64,000 bases of DNA. Source: Vandiemenella viatica (taxonomy: Eukaryota > Arthropoda > Insecta > Orthoptera > Morabidae). Numbering within the stretch: position 1 is the first letter of the stretch; each line of letters begins with the position of its first letter. Below, piece by piece: positions 1 through 11,992 of the stretch. Below the pieces are notes generated by a model, which did not search any database, was not told the DNA's origin, and worked only from the letters and a program-made list of their open reading frames with translations. The stretch spans positions 63,175,832 to 63,239,831 of the forward strand of contig JARYHS010013631.1 of the NCBI GenBank assembly GCA_031002005.1, read 5' to 3'. Made by a program: the position numbers and the translations under genes.

Positions 1-171
1 AAGAGATTTTATTCACCCTAAGGATGAAACACAGGTCCAGTTCGTATTTCAACAGATCGGGTCAACCTGTTATAATCTATGAACCTATAAGCTGCAACTA
101 TTCTAGACATGTGACGATACGCAAAAAACGGTCACGGGCTTACTCTAGTATTTACATATTTATTGTACCTA
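1..171. other. Unassigned AT-rich start of window
   Basis: No open frame, tRNA-like box or terminal repeat is visible here. It looks like ordinary intergenic DNA leading into the repeat that begins near 172. Confidence 0.5.
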
Positions 172-1305
172 CTAGCTGACCCGGCAATGCTTCACTATTG
201 CTGGACTTGAGTAGGCACATAGATTAAATGAAAAAATATTTACATATAAATTTTAGACTGCTGTTTCATTCATTTTCAGTTGGAAAGGGTGAGAGGGGAT
301 GCGCTTTGGAAAACATATGCAGGCAGTATTTTTCTGCTTGTTTCTGTTTGTTTCAAAGTATAAGTGTGCAAATTCCCATTGAAATCTGATGAAATATGTG
401 GTTTTGTCGAAATTATGGGGAGGAGGGGTGGGTTTTTTAATTTTTTTTGACAGGAACCTTCTCTGTCATCCCGTCGACAACTCACCAAAGCTTCACCGTA
501 AACGGACGAACGGTTTGCGGGTTTGTTTAAATTATGGGGTGTTATGGGGAAGAGGGGGTAATTAAGGTTGTGGAAAGAGAGGAGAGGGATTGGGTTTTTG
601 TGAAATTAATGAGTACAGTATTTCTCTCTCTTTTTTTAAGTATAAGTATACAAATTCTTATCTAAATCGGATAAAAAATGTGGTTTGCCTAAATTATGGG
701 GTGAAAACGTAATGGGGTTGGAAAGGGGGAGAGGGGATGAATATTCGGAAACCATACATAGGCAGCATTTTTCTGTTTGTTTTAAAGTGTAAGTGTACAA
801 ATTCTTATCTAAATCGGATAAAAAATGTGGTTTGCCTAAATTATGGGGTAAAAACGTAATGGGGGTGGAAAGGGGGAGAGGGGATGAATATTCGGAAACC
901 ATATGTTGGCAGTATTTTTCTGTTTGTTTTAAAGTATAAGTGTACAAATTCCTATCTAAATCGAATAAAAAATGTGGTATTGCCTAAATTATGGGGGTGG
1001 AAAGGGGGCGAGGGGATTAATATTCGGAAACCGTATGTAGGCAGTATTTTTATGTTTGTTTTAAATTATAAGTGTACAAATTCCTATCTAAATCGGATAA
1101 AAATTGTGGTTTTGCCTAAATTATGGGGTGTTATGGGGAATAGGGGATGACTTTTTGGAATTTTTTTTCAGAGGAACCTTCGCAGACGTACACTCGAAAA
1201 CTCTCCAAAGTTTCATTGCAATCTGACAAATGGTATAGGAATGCATAGAAGACGAACAAACCCACAAACCCACAAACATTGATTTTTATATATAAGATAG
1301 GCAAG
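172..1305 (+). repeat. Dispersed repeat with 130-148 bp internal tandem units
   Basis: The segment opens with tagctgacccggcaatgctt and closes with a tail of repeated acaaacccacaaaccc and gatttttatatataagatag. I recall similar opening and closing sequences from dispersed arthropod repeats. Inside, a unit holding aaattatgggg, a purine-rich aaagggggagaggggat stretch and atattcggaaacc recurs. Successive aaattatgggg anchors lie near 691, 838, 986 and 1118, so the period is 132-148 bp. More diverged units lie between 250 and 540. Short open frames in both directions repeat the same peptide because the DNA repeats, so I do not call them genes. The class is uncertain: it could be a non-autonomous LINE or Helitron derivative. 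Confidence 0.6.
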
Positions 1306-1626
1306 TATTATGTGGCTCGCAGGATAACTTAGAATCGGAATTGTGGTCCGTAGGCTGACTTAGAGCCGAAATTGTGGCCCACCTCCAAATTGGCTGCGCA
1401 GCCTTGGGGTAGAGCATCAAAATTAACTATTGGTGTTACCAGATGAGAGGAAATATCGGGTCTCTCATTATCTGCAATGGACATTGAGGTGTCGGGTAGT
1501 GACAACGTCTTCAGTGCAGCCAAGATTGAAGAACGGCCAGGTCATAGCACTTCTCCACGCTTCTCCACTGCCCATGTTTTCGGCGCTTTGAGTCAGTGAC
1601 TCCTTTGATAAGATTAACAGTTCTGT

Positions 1627-1763
1627 ATCAGGCGATCAGGCGATCAGGCGATCAGGTGATCAGGCGATCAGGTGATCAGGCGTCAGGCGATCAGGCGATC
1701 AGGCGATCAGGCGATCAGGTGATCAGGTGATCAGGCGATCAGGCGATCAGGTGATCAGGCGAT
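1627..1763 (+). repeat. 8-bp satellite, GATCAGGC/GATCAGGT
   Basis: About 17 head-to-tail copies of an 8-bp unit are present, each containing the palindrome GATC. Units are either GATCAGGC or GATCAGGT, with one unit missing an A near 1682. Because the unit is followed by GATC, the C/T difference is a CpG versus TpG difference. A T-rich run, where the SINE tail begins, follows directly. Confidence 0.9.
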
Positions 1764-1765
1764 TT

Positions 1766-1992
1766 CTTTTTTTTTTTTTCCTTTTGCTTACGGCTTTACG
1801 CTTTAACGTCGAGGTCATTAGAGGCGTGATTGGATTGGGGAGAAGGAACAGGAACGAATTTGGCCATAAGCATCCCGGCATTCCCCTGTAGTGATTTGGA
1901 GAAACCATGATAAACGCAAACGGGGATTCGAACCCGCGTCCTCCAGAATGCGAGGCCAGAGTGTTAACAGTTCACGCACCACGCTTTGTCTC
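1766..1992 (-). mobile_element. tRNA-derived SINE (subfamily A), minus strand
   Basis: On the minus strand there is a tRNA-like head with a B-box (gggttcgaatccccg, at about 1925-1940), then a body matching the other SINE copies in this window (atggtttctccaaatcact, aatgccgggatgctt). It ends in the tail gaccTcgacgttaaagcgtaaagccg before an A-run (T-run on plus). No clear target duplication is seen. It abuts the 8-bp satellite, which may have grown at its tail. Confidence 0.8.
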
Positions 1993-1999
1993 TAGCGAT

Positions 2000-2616
2000 G
2001 GAAAACCACGAAAAAGATAATAATATCGACTCGTGATTACGCGTATGTACTGTTCTTCTGGTGGTTTTCTACTTGCACAATCAGGATGATTTGGGGTTTA
2101 ACTTTGTATATATCGCGGTGTATAAGTGTTATTGAGTAAAACATTATGTAAACCAGTGATACAAGCAGACATTATATTCTACAGTCCACTGCTAAAGTCA
2201 ATGCACTATATGATAATATAGTTGAACGTAATTGTAGATGTGTTACTGTACAATCGGAGTCCACTTCCATCCAATAATCTCGGTCAGCCCAAGTTCCCGA
2301 GCGTTCTTCTCGGTATCCAATGCTCCAAGTCCCTCGTTAATGCTAGGCGTAGACTACTTGAGGCTGGTAGAGTGAGGATCCGCTCGGAAAGAGCAGCTTT
2401 TACCCGATCCGGAACTAAGGGGAAGGCGGGTCGCGTTACCTTCTAACGTCGTTGCTAGGAGTGGCGGCACCTCAGTAGGTGTTGTTTTCACCGCTGCTGT
2501 CTCTATCGGCGCTGATTCCAGTGCAGTATGGCAGATATAAAAATTTCTGCTTTTAATCCATAGCAATCCATGACTTCGGAACACGATCTCTCTATTAGAA
2601 ACTGAGTATTACTGCC
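2000..2616. other. No supported gene; intervening DNA
   Basis: Overlapping short open frames on both strands between 2222 and 2616 share no recognisable motif and show no consistent coding signal. I see nothing else that I can name. Confidence 0.4.
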
Positions 2617-2627
2617 TTCCATGTCCC

Positions 2628-2863
2628 CCCTTTTTTTACGCATCGTAGACGTCAAGGTCATTAGAGGCAGTAAGGGAGTGGGTACAAGGAACGGGAAGGA
2701 ATTGGGACATGGCCTTTCTGAAGGAACCATCCCGGAATTCTCCTGGAGTGATTTAGGGAAACCATGGAAAATCCATATCTGGATGCCCGGACGGGGATTC
2801 GAACCGGCCGGCGTCCTGCCGAATGCGAGGCAGAACGTTAACCGTTCACCCACCACGCTCGGT
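2628..2863 (-). mobile_element. tRNA-derived SINE (subfamily A) with near-perfect target duplication
   Basis: Minus-strand SINE with B-box ggttcgaatccccg near 2805-2818, the conserved body (ccatggtttccctaaatcac) and a tail holding gacgtctacgatgcg. Flanks ttccatgtccc (2617-2627) and ttccctgtccc (2864-2874) match at 10 of 11 positions and look like the target-site duplication. The 134-codon and 162-codon frames that cross it are shadows of the SINE. Confidence 0.85.
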
Positions 2864-2874
2864 TTCCCTGTCCC

Positions 2875-4570
2875 ATTTGTCGGAGCCAGAATTACCAATT
2901 TTTCCTCATCACCGGGACTCAAACCAGCTAAACCGATGTCGAGCACCAGTGTTTTAAAGCCTTCAGTTACGAGGCGAGTAGCCATATACACATGTCGGTT
3001 TATTCATCCTCCAAACCATTCGTAGAGATAGCGTCAGCTATCGAAGTATTGCTGAAGAATGCTTTACAGTTTCCTATATTTTTTGCATGGATGCTTCTTG
3101 ACTATAATGGAAAGCCATGTAAATAACTATTACCTTCTCGTTAATTTTACATTAATGATTTTAGACGTGGCAGCATTCAGTGTTTGTTGCACAAAATTAT
3201 ACTTTCGCGTCAACTGTTAAAAGATTGAGACACACTGTGGAACATACCTCCATACCTTTTTGTTGTTCAGTTCATTTATCCAGTTACATCTCTTTTTGCT
3301 TTGGCTGAAGTGTATTCTTGGCGTGGTTCTGAATTTTTGCAAACAAAAAACGCATGTGTTCATTGGCTTGTTTGGTTTGTTATTTGTTAATTTGTACGTG
3401 AGAAGAGGTAGAATAATACAAAAATAGATGATACTACGTTAAATATTAGTTTTTGTTTATGTGGAACATGTGTATTTGGAGCTATGTTTACAGATAAGAA
3501 TAAAGTCTAGCTCGTTAAGCATACAAGGGTTTTTTTTTTTTTTTATCCCCTTTACTGTACCTGCATTTGGTATTTTTGTTTCGTTTGATGTGTGTGTTGT
3601 ATTATGGTGTTGTTGACTGTTTAGACTGGCCAGATTGGTGTTATCTACGAAAACATCAGCGAAAGTGTTTTTAAGTGGACTGAAACTGCTTTCTTTATTA
3701 TCGGTGTGAAGTAGCTTCATTCTTCGTACATTAATTGAAACATGATTTGTTCTGTGTAATTTGTCGGTGTTTGTCTTTCTATTTCAGTATTGAATTATAT
3801 GCGTGAAATTCTGATGTTTGTAGATTACGATTGTAGCCTCAGGTTTGTAGTTGTTAGAATGTGCCACAGAAAAACAATTCATTTCTTTGTTTTCACTTAT
3901 TCTGCTTTTTTTTGTGTGTGGGTTTATGTGTGTGTGGGTTTATGTGTGTCTGTTTTTCAGTAGCTGGAATGTGAGAATTTTTATATCCTGACGTTTTATG
4001 ATTTAGCTGTTGTTTAGTAACCATTTTTTCTATTCTTATAAAGTAGTGGGGTATACTTGATATTATTTTTACGTGTATATTGACAGCATTATGTTTGCCG
4101 TGCTCAACATGAACCTTCTAACAGCCTGAATGTAACTACTTGTTATATTAAATAACAATATTTTATTTTTAGCAAGAAAGCTGTCGAAACTGACCTACAA
4201 CAGCAATGTAAAAAGTTAAATCCTCTACCATCTAACCAATTTAGATTAAGGAAGAAATAAGTAATTTATTGCTCCAGGTGTGATATTTTTGTTTCAATAG
4301 CATATTAATGTATTAGGAAACACTTTGTTTCTGCGAATGTACTCGTAATTAAATTTTGCTACCTGTCGAATTTTGCGTAGCAACGAACTTACCTTTTCAC
4401 AAGGCAGTTTTCGTGCTCCTGATCTGAAATACCTTGGTTTAGGCTTATCCAGTTTCATCGTTCCGGTTCCCTGGAGATCGCGGAAGATCATTACTTTTTC
4501 AGAAGCGTCTGTTCCTACCCGTTAGAAACTTCTCTTTTGCTGCCCCGGATGCATTGTTGCACGCGGCCTC
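2875..4570. other. AT-rich intergenic DNA, no supported feature
   Basis: T-rich DNA with a T18-type homopolymer near 3527-3545 and GT-rich stretches near 3910-3955. No protein motif, tRNA box or paired terminal repeat was found on either strand. Confidence 0.5.
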
Positions 4571-4574
4571 CGGT

Positions 4575-5165
4575 GATCGTCAAAGTTTTTGTTTATACAA
4601 CCTGTAGAATGTGCATATGCCTTGTTGTTCCTGGCTATCCTGACCTTAGCGAAAAGAGAAGTGAAGGAATTGGGTTACAAAAGTTTGGTCAGACAATTGT
4701 TTGAATACGGTGACGTAATATTGGACCAACATTCTGGATATCAGATACATGAAAGGGAGGGAGTGCAAAGGAGATTTGTTTGTGGAAATTACTGCAAAAC
4801 ACAATCATTAACAGAAATGATAAAGGGGGATGGTAATGAAGCGTGAAAGGATACTGCTAGGAGAGTAGAAGATAAAGGAGTAGTGCATAGCAGGGAAGAA
4901 ATAATCTTGACCATAAGCTGGCAGTCGATTTAAGACACAAAGGGGTGTGGAATCTTCTTTTGTAGTTAAGAGAGTGAGGAATTTGAATAAATTACAAAGG
5001 GAAGTGCTCGAAAGACTTAAAATTAAAATTCGTAAAGGGCCAAAGCAAGAGTGCGAGTGAATTACACTCAAAGGAATGTAAGATGAAATTTAATAATAAA
5101 ATGAGTTTAGGATAATTTCCACCGAAGCGTGCTCGCCATAGCAATTAAATTGAATGAACTAAATA
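4575..5165 (+). pseudogene. 3' end of a CR1/L2-like LINE (decayed reverse transcriptase C-terminus)
   Basis: The frame at 4589-4846 reads LGYKSLVRQLFEYGDVILDQ and then a block around GVQRRFVCGNYCKTQSLTEM. This is the pattern after the reverse transcriptase core of CR1/L2-type LINEs, where AYKTLVRPxLEY...WDP and VQRRAARFV are typical. The same pattern is intact in the LINE fragments at 30872-31429 and 59909-60466. The frame then breaks, but downstream DNA still resembles the fragment at 41822-42085, including the terminal gcaattaaatt. It is 5'-truncated and frameshifted, so not functional. Confidence 0.75.
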
Positions 5166-5179
5166 CTTGCACGCAACGT

Positions 5180-5410
5180 ATCCCGGGCTACCATTGTCGA
5201 CTCCCCTCCCTCACACGACCCCCACCATTACCACCCCTGACTCCAACCGCCCACAGCCGTTGTATCTGCAGACGCCAACGACCCACGTTTACGCTTATTT
5301 TAAGTGAAATAAGTTGTGCATCGTTACGAGGAATACTGAGGAGCAATATCTCTGCTATCAGCGACGTGTTACGCTATCCTAACACTACCTATCGGTTGTT
5401 ACCTATAACA
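5180..5410. other. Pyrimidine-rich stretch, unassigned
   Basis: A C/T-rich stretch (for example ccccaccattaccacccctg) with no stop-free frame of known similarity. The open frame at 5129-5419 has no recognisable domain. Confidence 0.35.
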
Positions 5411-5689
5411 ATCGGATAACGTGTATTAAAAACCTACATATAGAATTAAAGGAACAGATAAGTGATATTACGGAGCATGGTAACGGTACACGAGGACAAT
5501 AGCTCGATAATAATAATGACGAAAATATGAAAGTACACGTGTCAATAAAATAACAGCCCCAAGAAAGATGAAGCGACGATGACGAGGGAAACATAGCGCA
5601 TTGCGTCTATCGTAACTTGGTTGTTCGTGATCTAAATGTTGCTAATTGAACAAACTGTTATGTGAATCATATATATTATTTCTATAAGG

Positions 5690-7480
5690 TATTTTTTTGT
5701 CACAAGCCTATATCTTCGTTCATACGTAACCGAAATCAATGAATGAGGTTTCATTTTAAAGCTTATGGTCTCCACTTTGGTTAAATCGTATTTTAAGTAA
5801 GAAAGTTTTCGGAATTCGACTCTTAAAGGGCAAAAATGTAAATTTTTCTAAAATGCTGTTTTCTGTGTTACGAGTCAGTTATCTCCCTGGATACCTATCT
5901 GAAACCGTTTTATGAAGTATCGTTTTAAAGATTAAGATCTCCGCTTTAGTGACGTCATATATTAAGCCAGAAAATTTTCGGAATTCGACCCTTAAAGGGA
6001 AAAAGTATAAATTTTTCTATAACGCATTTTTGTGTCACGAGCGATTTATCTCCCTTAATATCTAACCGATATAGATAAATGAGGTATAATATTAAACAAT
6101 AAGGTCTCCGCCATGGTAACATTATATTTTAAGAAAGGAATTTGTCGTAATTTGACCCTTATAGGGCAAAAATGTCACTTTTTCTAAATTGCATTTTTGG
6201 TATCTCGAGCCATTTATCTCCCTGGATATCTAACCAAAATCGATAAATGAGGTAGGATTATGAGGAGTAATGTCTCAGCTTTGTGACATCATATTTTAAG
6301 AAAGAAAGTGTTTGGAATTCAACCCTTAAAGGGAAAAAGTATAAATTTTTCTATAACGCCTTTTTGTGTCACGAGCGATTTATCTCCCTTAATATCTAAC
6401 CGATATAGATAAATGAGGTATCATATTAAAGAATAAGGTCTCCGCCATGGTAACATTATATTTTAAGAAAGGAATTTTTCGTAATTTGACCCTTATAGGG
6501 CAAAAATGTCACTTTTTCTAAATTGCATTTTTTGTATCTCGAGCCATTTATCTCCCTGGATATCTAACCAAAATCGATAAATGAGGTAGGATTATGAGTA
6601 GTAATGTCTCAGCTTTGTGACATCATATTTTAAGAAAGAATGTGTTTGGAATGCAACCCTTAAAGGGAAAAAGTATAAATTTTTCTATAACGCCTTTTTG
6701 TGTCACGAGCGATTTATCTCCCTTAATATCTAACCGATATAGATAAATGAGGTATCATATTAAAGAATAAGGTCTTCGCCATGGTAACATTATATTTTAA
6801 GAAAGGAATTTTTCGTAATTCGACCATTATAGGGCAAAAATCTCACATTTTCTAAAATACGTTTTTTGTATCTCGAGCCATTTATGTCCCTGGATATCTA
6901 ACCAAAATCGATAAATGAAGTAGGAATATAAGGAGTAATGTATCATCTTTGTGAAATCATATTTTAAGAAAGAATGTTTTTGGGATTCAACCCTTAAAGG
7001 AAAAAAGTATAAATTTTTCTATAACCAATTTTTGTATTACGAGCGATTTATCTCCCTTGATATATAACCGATATAGATAAATGAGGTACCATATTAAAGA
7101 ATAAGGTCTCCGCCGTGGTAACATATTTTAAGAAAGAAATTTTTCGTAATTCGACCCATAAAAGGCCAAAAAGTCAATTTTTCTAAAATGCGTTTTTTGT
7201 GTCTCGAGCCACTTACTTCCCTTGATATCTATCCAAAATCGATAAATCAAGTACGATTGTGAGGAATAATGTCTCAGCTTTGATGACATCATATTTTAAG
7301 AAAGAAGTGTCTGGAATTCAACTATTAAAGGGAAAAAGTATAAATTGTTCTACAACGTATTTTTGTGTCACGAGCCTTATATTTCCCTTGATATCTAATC
7401 GATATAGATAAATGACATATCGTATTAAAGACTAAGGTTTCCGCCGTGGTAACATTATATTCTAAGAAAGTAATTTTTCG
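5690..7480 (+). repeat. 167-bp tandem repeat with 334-bp dimeric higher-order unit
   Basis: Anchors of the form gagc(g/c)atttatctccct occur at 5872 (variant), 6040, 6207, 6373, 6707, 7041 and 7372. Neighbouring monomers are 166-168 bp apart and like-type monomers are 331-334 bp apart. Two monomer types alternate. One has ttaatatctaaccgatatag and tcacgagcg. The other has tggatatctaaccaaaatcg and tctcgagcc. About 11 monomers are present. Like types resemble each other far more than neighbouring types do, so the dimer has been amplified as a unit. No open frame is conserved between units. Confidence 0.9.
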
Positions 7481-7555
7481 TGAACTTGGTGACATTATAT
7501 TCAACCTCACTATTCATCGCATTTTATTCGCGAAATTTTCGCACGGGTCGTCTAG
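5690..7555 (+). mobile_element. Helitron-like (non-autonomous) element carrying a tandem array
   Basis: The right end carries the layout of a Helitron 3' terminus. A short palindrome GCGAAATTTTCGC lies at 7530-7542, then nine bases, then CTAG at 7552-7555 followed by T. Helitrons are known to end in a hairpin about 10 nt before CTRR and to insert next to T. The body is almost entirely the 167-bp tandem array. No Rep/helicase coding sequence is visible, so the element would be non-autonomous. The 5' end is not defined: no convincing TC start was found near 5640-5690. The same terminus, on the other strand, occurs at 34315 and 63432. Confidence 0.6.
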
Positions 7556-7559
7556 TATA

Positions 7560-8100
7560 TTCTCTATTTCTGTTCGAATGTTTCAAACGTCGCTAAGAAT
7601 AGCGAAGTTATGTAATCGAAAAATGCAACCGGTATTATGCCTTGAATATCACGCAGGTGAGGAGCATGTCACAAGAGATTGTTATGTAGAGATTATGTAA
7701 ACAAGATCGTAATAATAATTAAGGAATTCATTCTTAAACTACAAAAATGGCTGTACGAAAAGAAAGTGCTAGAACAAATACTGAAAACACAAAAGAATGT
7801 AGAGAACAGTAGAATATAAGAATATTCTGAGAACCACTCGCGAGAAAAGTAGTTCAACTTCCAACCTACGGGTGCCATGTAATATGAAACCCGATTATCT
7901 TTTCTTTTCTGGTTCTGAGAGGTAGCACAGTTCAGCTCAAATGGTCACAAGTGCAGTTCAACGAATAGCGGAAAGATCTTTCATATGGAAAAATCACAAA
8001 AATTTTACTGAATGCTTGTTTAGATCTTTCTCAGGACTGCTGGTTTTAGTTATTTTTAGTGCCATTTCTGGTATATACCGTATGCTTTGTCTACAGACTT
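7560..8100. other. Unassigned AT-rich DNA
   Basis: Short open frames only (for example 7693-7878), none with a recognisable motif. Confidence 0.4.
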
Positions 8101-8108
8101 TTTAGGAC

Positions 8109-8356
8109 TGATTTTTTTAAACTGCTTAACGTCTCTTAACAGCGATGTCTTTAGTGACGGGAAAGGATGGGGGGGGGGGGGAGCAAGGAATGGGAAGGAA
8201 TTCGGCCTTGGCCTTTTGAAGGAAGCATCCCGGCGTTTGCCTGGAGTGATTTGGGAAACCATGGAAAACCCAAATCTGGATGCCCGGACAGGGATTCGAA
8301 CCGCCGTCTTCCCGAATGCGAGGCCAGAACGCTAACCGTTACACCATCATGCTCGG
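8109..8356 (-). mobile_element. tRNA-derived SINE (subfamily B tail), 8-bp target duplication
   Basis: Minus-strand SINE with B-box ggttcgaatccctg near 8289-8302, the shared body and a distinct tail (gtctctaaa/gacatcgctgttaag, then agacgttaagcag). The tail differs from the gacgaggcgtaaagccat tail of subfamily A. Flanks TTTAGGAC at 8101-8108 and 8357-8364 are identical. A G13 run at 8169-8181 interrupts the body. Confidence 0.85.
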
Positions 8357-8364
8357 TTTAGGAC

Positions 8365-9600
8365 ATGAGAGTGCGGTACGTTTTCGTTAGGAAGTTTTAT
8401 TGAATTTATTGGCGGCTAGCATTTGCCAGCAGCTTCTCCCGCCTGGACCTAGTAATATTGGCGCAGGCTGCGGTAAAACAAATAAACGGACGAAAAATTC
8501 AGTTGCATTGGCAGTAATCATCTACCACAGATTTATAGATTTTAATCTCAGATTAAATGTATTCTAACCTCTAACGAGCGGGCTCCAAGTAACGAGACGT
8601 CCATTAGTTACGTGAGCACAAAATAGGAGGGGGGGGGGGAGTTGAGAGAAAAAAAGGGGGAGGGGCTATAAAGATCACATGTCAACTTTTTAAAATACTT
8701 TTTTCCTCTTATTCACAGAAAAAATTTAGTACTTACAAGACATCAGTATTAACGCTTAGGTATTTAGTGGCATGAAGCAAAATACATGAACATATCAAAT
8801 AAATTTATCATCTAAAAATTAAAATTATGAAGTGAATCTAACGTGAGAGGGTGGTGGGGAGGGGGGGAATACCTACCACATCTTATCAAGTATCATGTAA
8901 TTCATGGATGCTCCCTAATACTTTTTTTTTTTATTTGTTGTTTTTTGAACGAAAGGTGTGCAGTATGTAAAGACGTATCAACATCTTAAGGGTCATTAAG
9001 GATGAAGTAATGGAGGGAAGTGAGTGCTCCATCTATCGGAGCACGCTTTATGCATGATGCTAGTGTGTATTGTATTATTATATCTGTAAATAATAAATTA
9101 CTTAGGTGGAAAGTAGGGACCAGTCTGAAATCCGGACCTGAGGGTGGCATGTAGGCTACTTCGAAGGCGCTATCTCAACTCGCACCTCTTTTCCTTCCTG
9201 ATTCCCCATATTGCATGTCAAATGTTCCAGGACGTACCGCACGCAATTCAACACGTTTTCTGCAGGGACGCGTTCTTTCGTCATAATGTACTGGTATTTC
9301 TGCTTCGGCACGACTTTCTCCCATCCATTGATGCTAATCGTATAATCAAAACGATTAGCGTCAGAAGAACATTTTGGCTACATCACGCGATAATGTGAAA
9401 TTATAAGAATTATTTCCATTAAATGTCCATAAAGTTATGTTAAATATTTATCGTAGGTACAACCTGATGGAACTAGGGTGGAACTACAGAATTTATAATA
9501 ACGATTGACACTAGTTTGGTGAAGATTAAATCGCATATCGCTTCGCAGTGACTGTCAGAAATGAAATGGTTATACGAAACCGCAGTGTTGTGGATTTTAG
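8365..9600. other. Unassigned DNA with G-rich tracts
   Basis: Two purine/G-rich stretches (about 8622-8667 and 8846-8868) could form G-quadruplexes on the plus strand. The frame at 9144-9398 has no recognisable domain. Confidence 0.4.
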
Positions 9601-9612
9601 CCTCCTATCGAC

Positions 9613-9803
9613 GCACCATGCACAGTGAATGAGAGGTAACGCTCTGGTCTAGCGTTCGGCCGCACCTGTATTCGAATCCCCGTCCGTCCATCTCGATTTC
9701 AGTTTTCCATGATTTCCCCAGACCACTTTGGATGAATACCGGGATGAGTACTGCAAAGGGCGATGGCTGGATTCCTTCCTGTTCTTTGCCCCCCCCCCCC
9801 CCC
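9613..9803 (+). mobile_element. tRNA-derived SINE, diverged copy
   Basis: Plus-strand copy with B-box-like tattcgaatccccgtcc near 9670, then ttttccatgatttcccc and gaataccgggatgagtactg. These correspond to the body of the other SINEs with many substitutions. It stops at a C16 run (9788-9803), so the tail is missing. Confidence 0.7.
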
Positions 9804-9809
9804 AAGTCG

Positions 9810-11579
9810 ACGATTTTTAAAGCCTACGAAAAAATGTGACATATCCTGAGAAGTACAGACGATAATCAACGTGGTTTATGCATGTTCTCTAAAAGTTACC
9901 AGGTGCTGTGTAACACATTTTAAAAAATTTTCTCGCACTGATGTAAAAGTCGATTTTTGTGATAAGAACCCGCATCCCTTCAACAGTCATACCAGACAAT
10001 CATATGCTCCCTTGGAAACGACAGCGATCTTTATAAGTCCCTGTAACGTTATTATAACGTTGACTTGTTTTATTTATGCTTCCTTCATATAATTAATCTA
10101 TATAAGGTAAATAATATTATTTGTTTATTATAGTTACGTACGATTAATTTGTTAATGTGTGGTATTTTACTACGAACATTTCGAAGCTGAAATCCCCAGA
10201 CCCAGTTAGCCTGTTATCTAATGAGTACCGAGAATCAAACTTCACAAGAAATACAAAGTTAGCCTAAACGTCACCTCGCTTCTTACGCCGAGTGTTGCAA
10301 TGGGACTACGGAGCCCTACTTCCACGAATCCTGTGTCAACTAACATACATTTCCTCGTGTTTTAGATGATCAGAAATTGTTTGCTATGTCCAAAGTAATT
10401 TTCAAATTATAAATTATTGAAATTTCTAAAAGTAATTCTGTTTAGCTCCATGTAGTATTAAGAAAGTTTTTATTGTTTTAATAATGAATCTATTATTAAA
10501 ATCTTTTTTTTTTAATTTCTGAAACAAGAAACGGCGCCTTCGAATGAGTGTAGAACTTTCGCTGTCAACAAATAAAACGTTGAAATGACTTTAAGCGGGA
10601 GTTAAGCAAGTCATTTTCATTTAAAATGTCTTGGCCATTTTTGGTAAAGAGCCAGACGTATATTTCCGAACGCGTTTCTTCAATAAATGCGAAGTTAATG
10701 AGGATGTCACGTTTTCTCATTTTTAGCTGTTTTGTCTCTTTAGCTTGCAAAAATTTAAGCTCTTTGGTCAAAATATCAATAATCTAGCTACCAATTAACG
10801 TGCAGTCTTCAAGTTAATTTAACATCAACGTATAGTAATTTCCAGTTATATTGCACCATCTTGCAGTCCTCTTGATTGACATAGTGCCAACGACTTCCCA
10901 AGCTTGTAAGAATACTATTTCTTACATTGATTTTTATTCTCACATTTATATGCTTTCTTTATTTATCATCCAATTAATACACATTCAGCTTAACATTTTT
11001 TCTTGTTACTACAACACATGACCAAAGATTCTGCTCTGCTATATTGTAACTCACAATAAAAACCTACGGTCCAACGATAAACTATTACAACTAATTATGT
11101 ATATAAGCTGTTTTCTTATAAACTTAGTGTTTCTGTTAGGTGTGAGGTGTTCCAGTTGTTTCTGGATGAGCTTCGGCTGAGGTGGCGAGGCGTAGTTCGT
11201 GGTCTCAGGTAAGAAATAACTTTATAAAGTTTGATGAGAAAACTTGCCTGGGCGTCGTGTCTCGCGTGGCGTGTCGAGTCCTCTTTACCGTCCATTACTG
11301 CAGCCGCGATCCAACACATACCTAGCGCCTCCGTTATTTATTTACCGCTTTGGCAAGTAATCCGGCAGTTTCATCCCCTGAAATGTTTTAACATCGTTTG
11401 TGGTGATATATAACCGACAGATAACGGCCAATGTTTCAGTTGCGCTTTAGCTGTAAACTAGATAATGTATTTTAAAAATACACATTCTGTATATAACAAT
11501 AACCGCTCACGTGAATAGTTTTATTGCTTCATAACTTCTGTAGGATACTGATAAAGCACGGACAACAGAAACACAGCCT

Positions 11580-11580
<1 letters not shown>
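9810..11580. other. AT-rich intergenic DNA, no supported gene
   Basis: No recognisable protein, tRNA box or terminal repeat. Open frames are under 75 codons and lack motifs. Confidence 0.45.

Positions 11581-11582
<2 letters not shown>

Positions 11583-11620
<38 letters not shown>
11583..11620. repeat. (TA)n microsatellite
   Basis: About 18 uninterrupted TA dinucleotides between acaca and cagt. Confidence 0.97.
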
Positions 11621-11621
<1 letters not shown>

Positions 11622-11992
11622 TATAAAACCGAAAATTTGGAAGTTTTACAATCAAGTCATTTTTTATTATTTACTACTTTTTTTTAAAAAAATCAGCCAG
11701 AGCTCGACGTATTTCAGTTTTTTTTCAAAATATTATCTGGTATTCCTGCTTTAATAATTTTACAAGAGGGTCAACATAGTTCAACACAATATACTTCTTG
11801 ATTAAAATTACCCATGCCCTAATTTTTACTGCAACGAATAAAAATGTCAACTCTTACAATAAGAGAAGTGCGACGTATGACGAAGATCTGGTTGGCAGCT
11901 ATGGAAATAGTTAAAGATACTTACGACTCATCCTCGCGTATTCAAGCGAAACCTACCGGTAATAATTTGGACAGTAGATCAAGGGAGAGTGA

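Noticed and set aside
1627..1763. CRISPR-like array
   Set aside because: The unit is 8 bp with no spacers, and the setting is eukaryotic.
2503..3025. Opposed 162- and 134-codon frames
   Set aside because: They cross the SINE at 2628-2863 and contain its translation (for example the RGFEPAG block), as do frames at 8167, 12028, 15765, 28194, 42680 and 45000.
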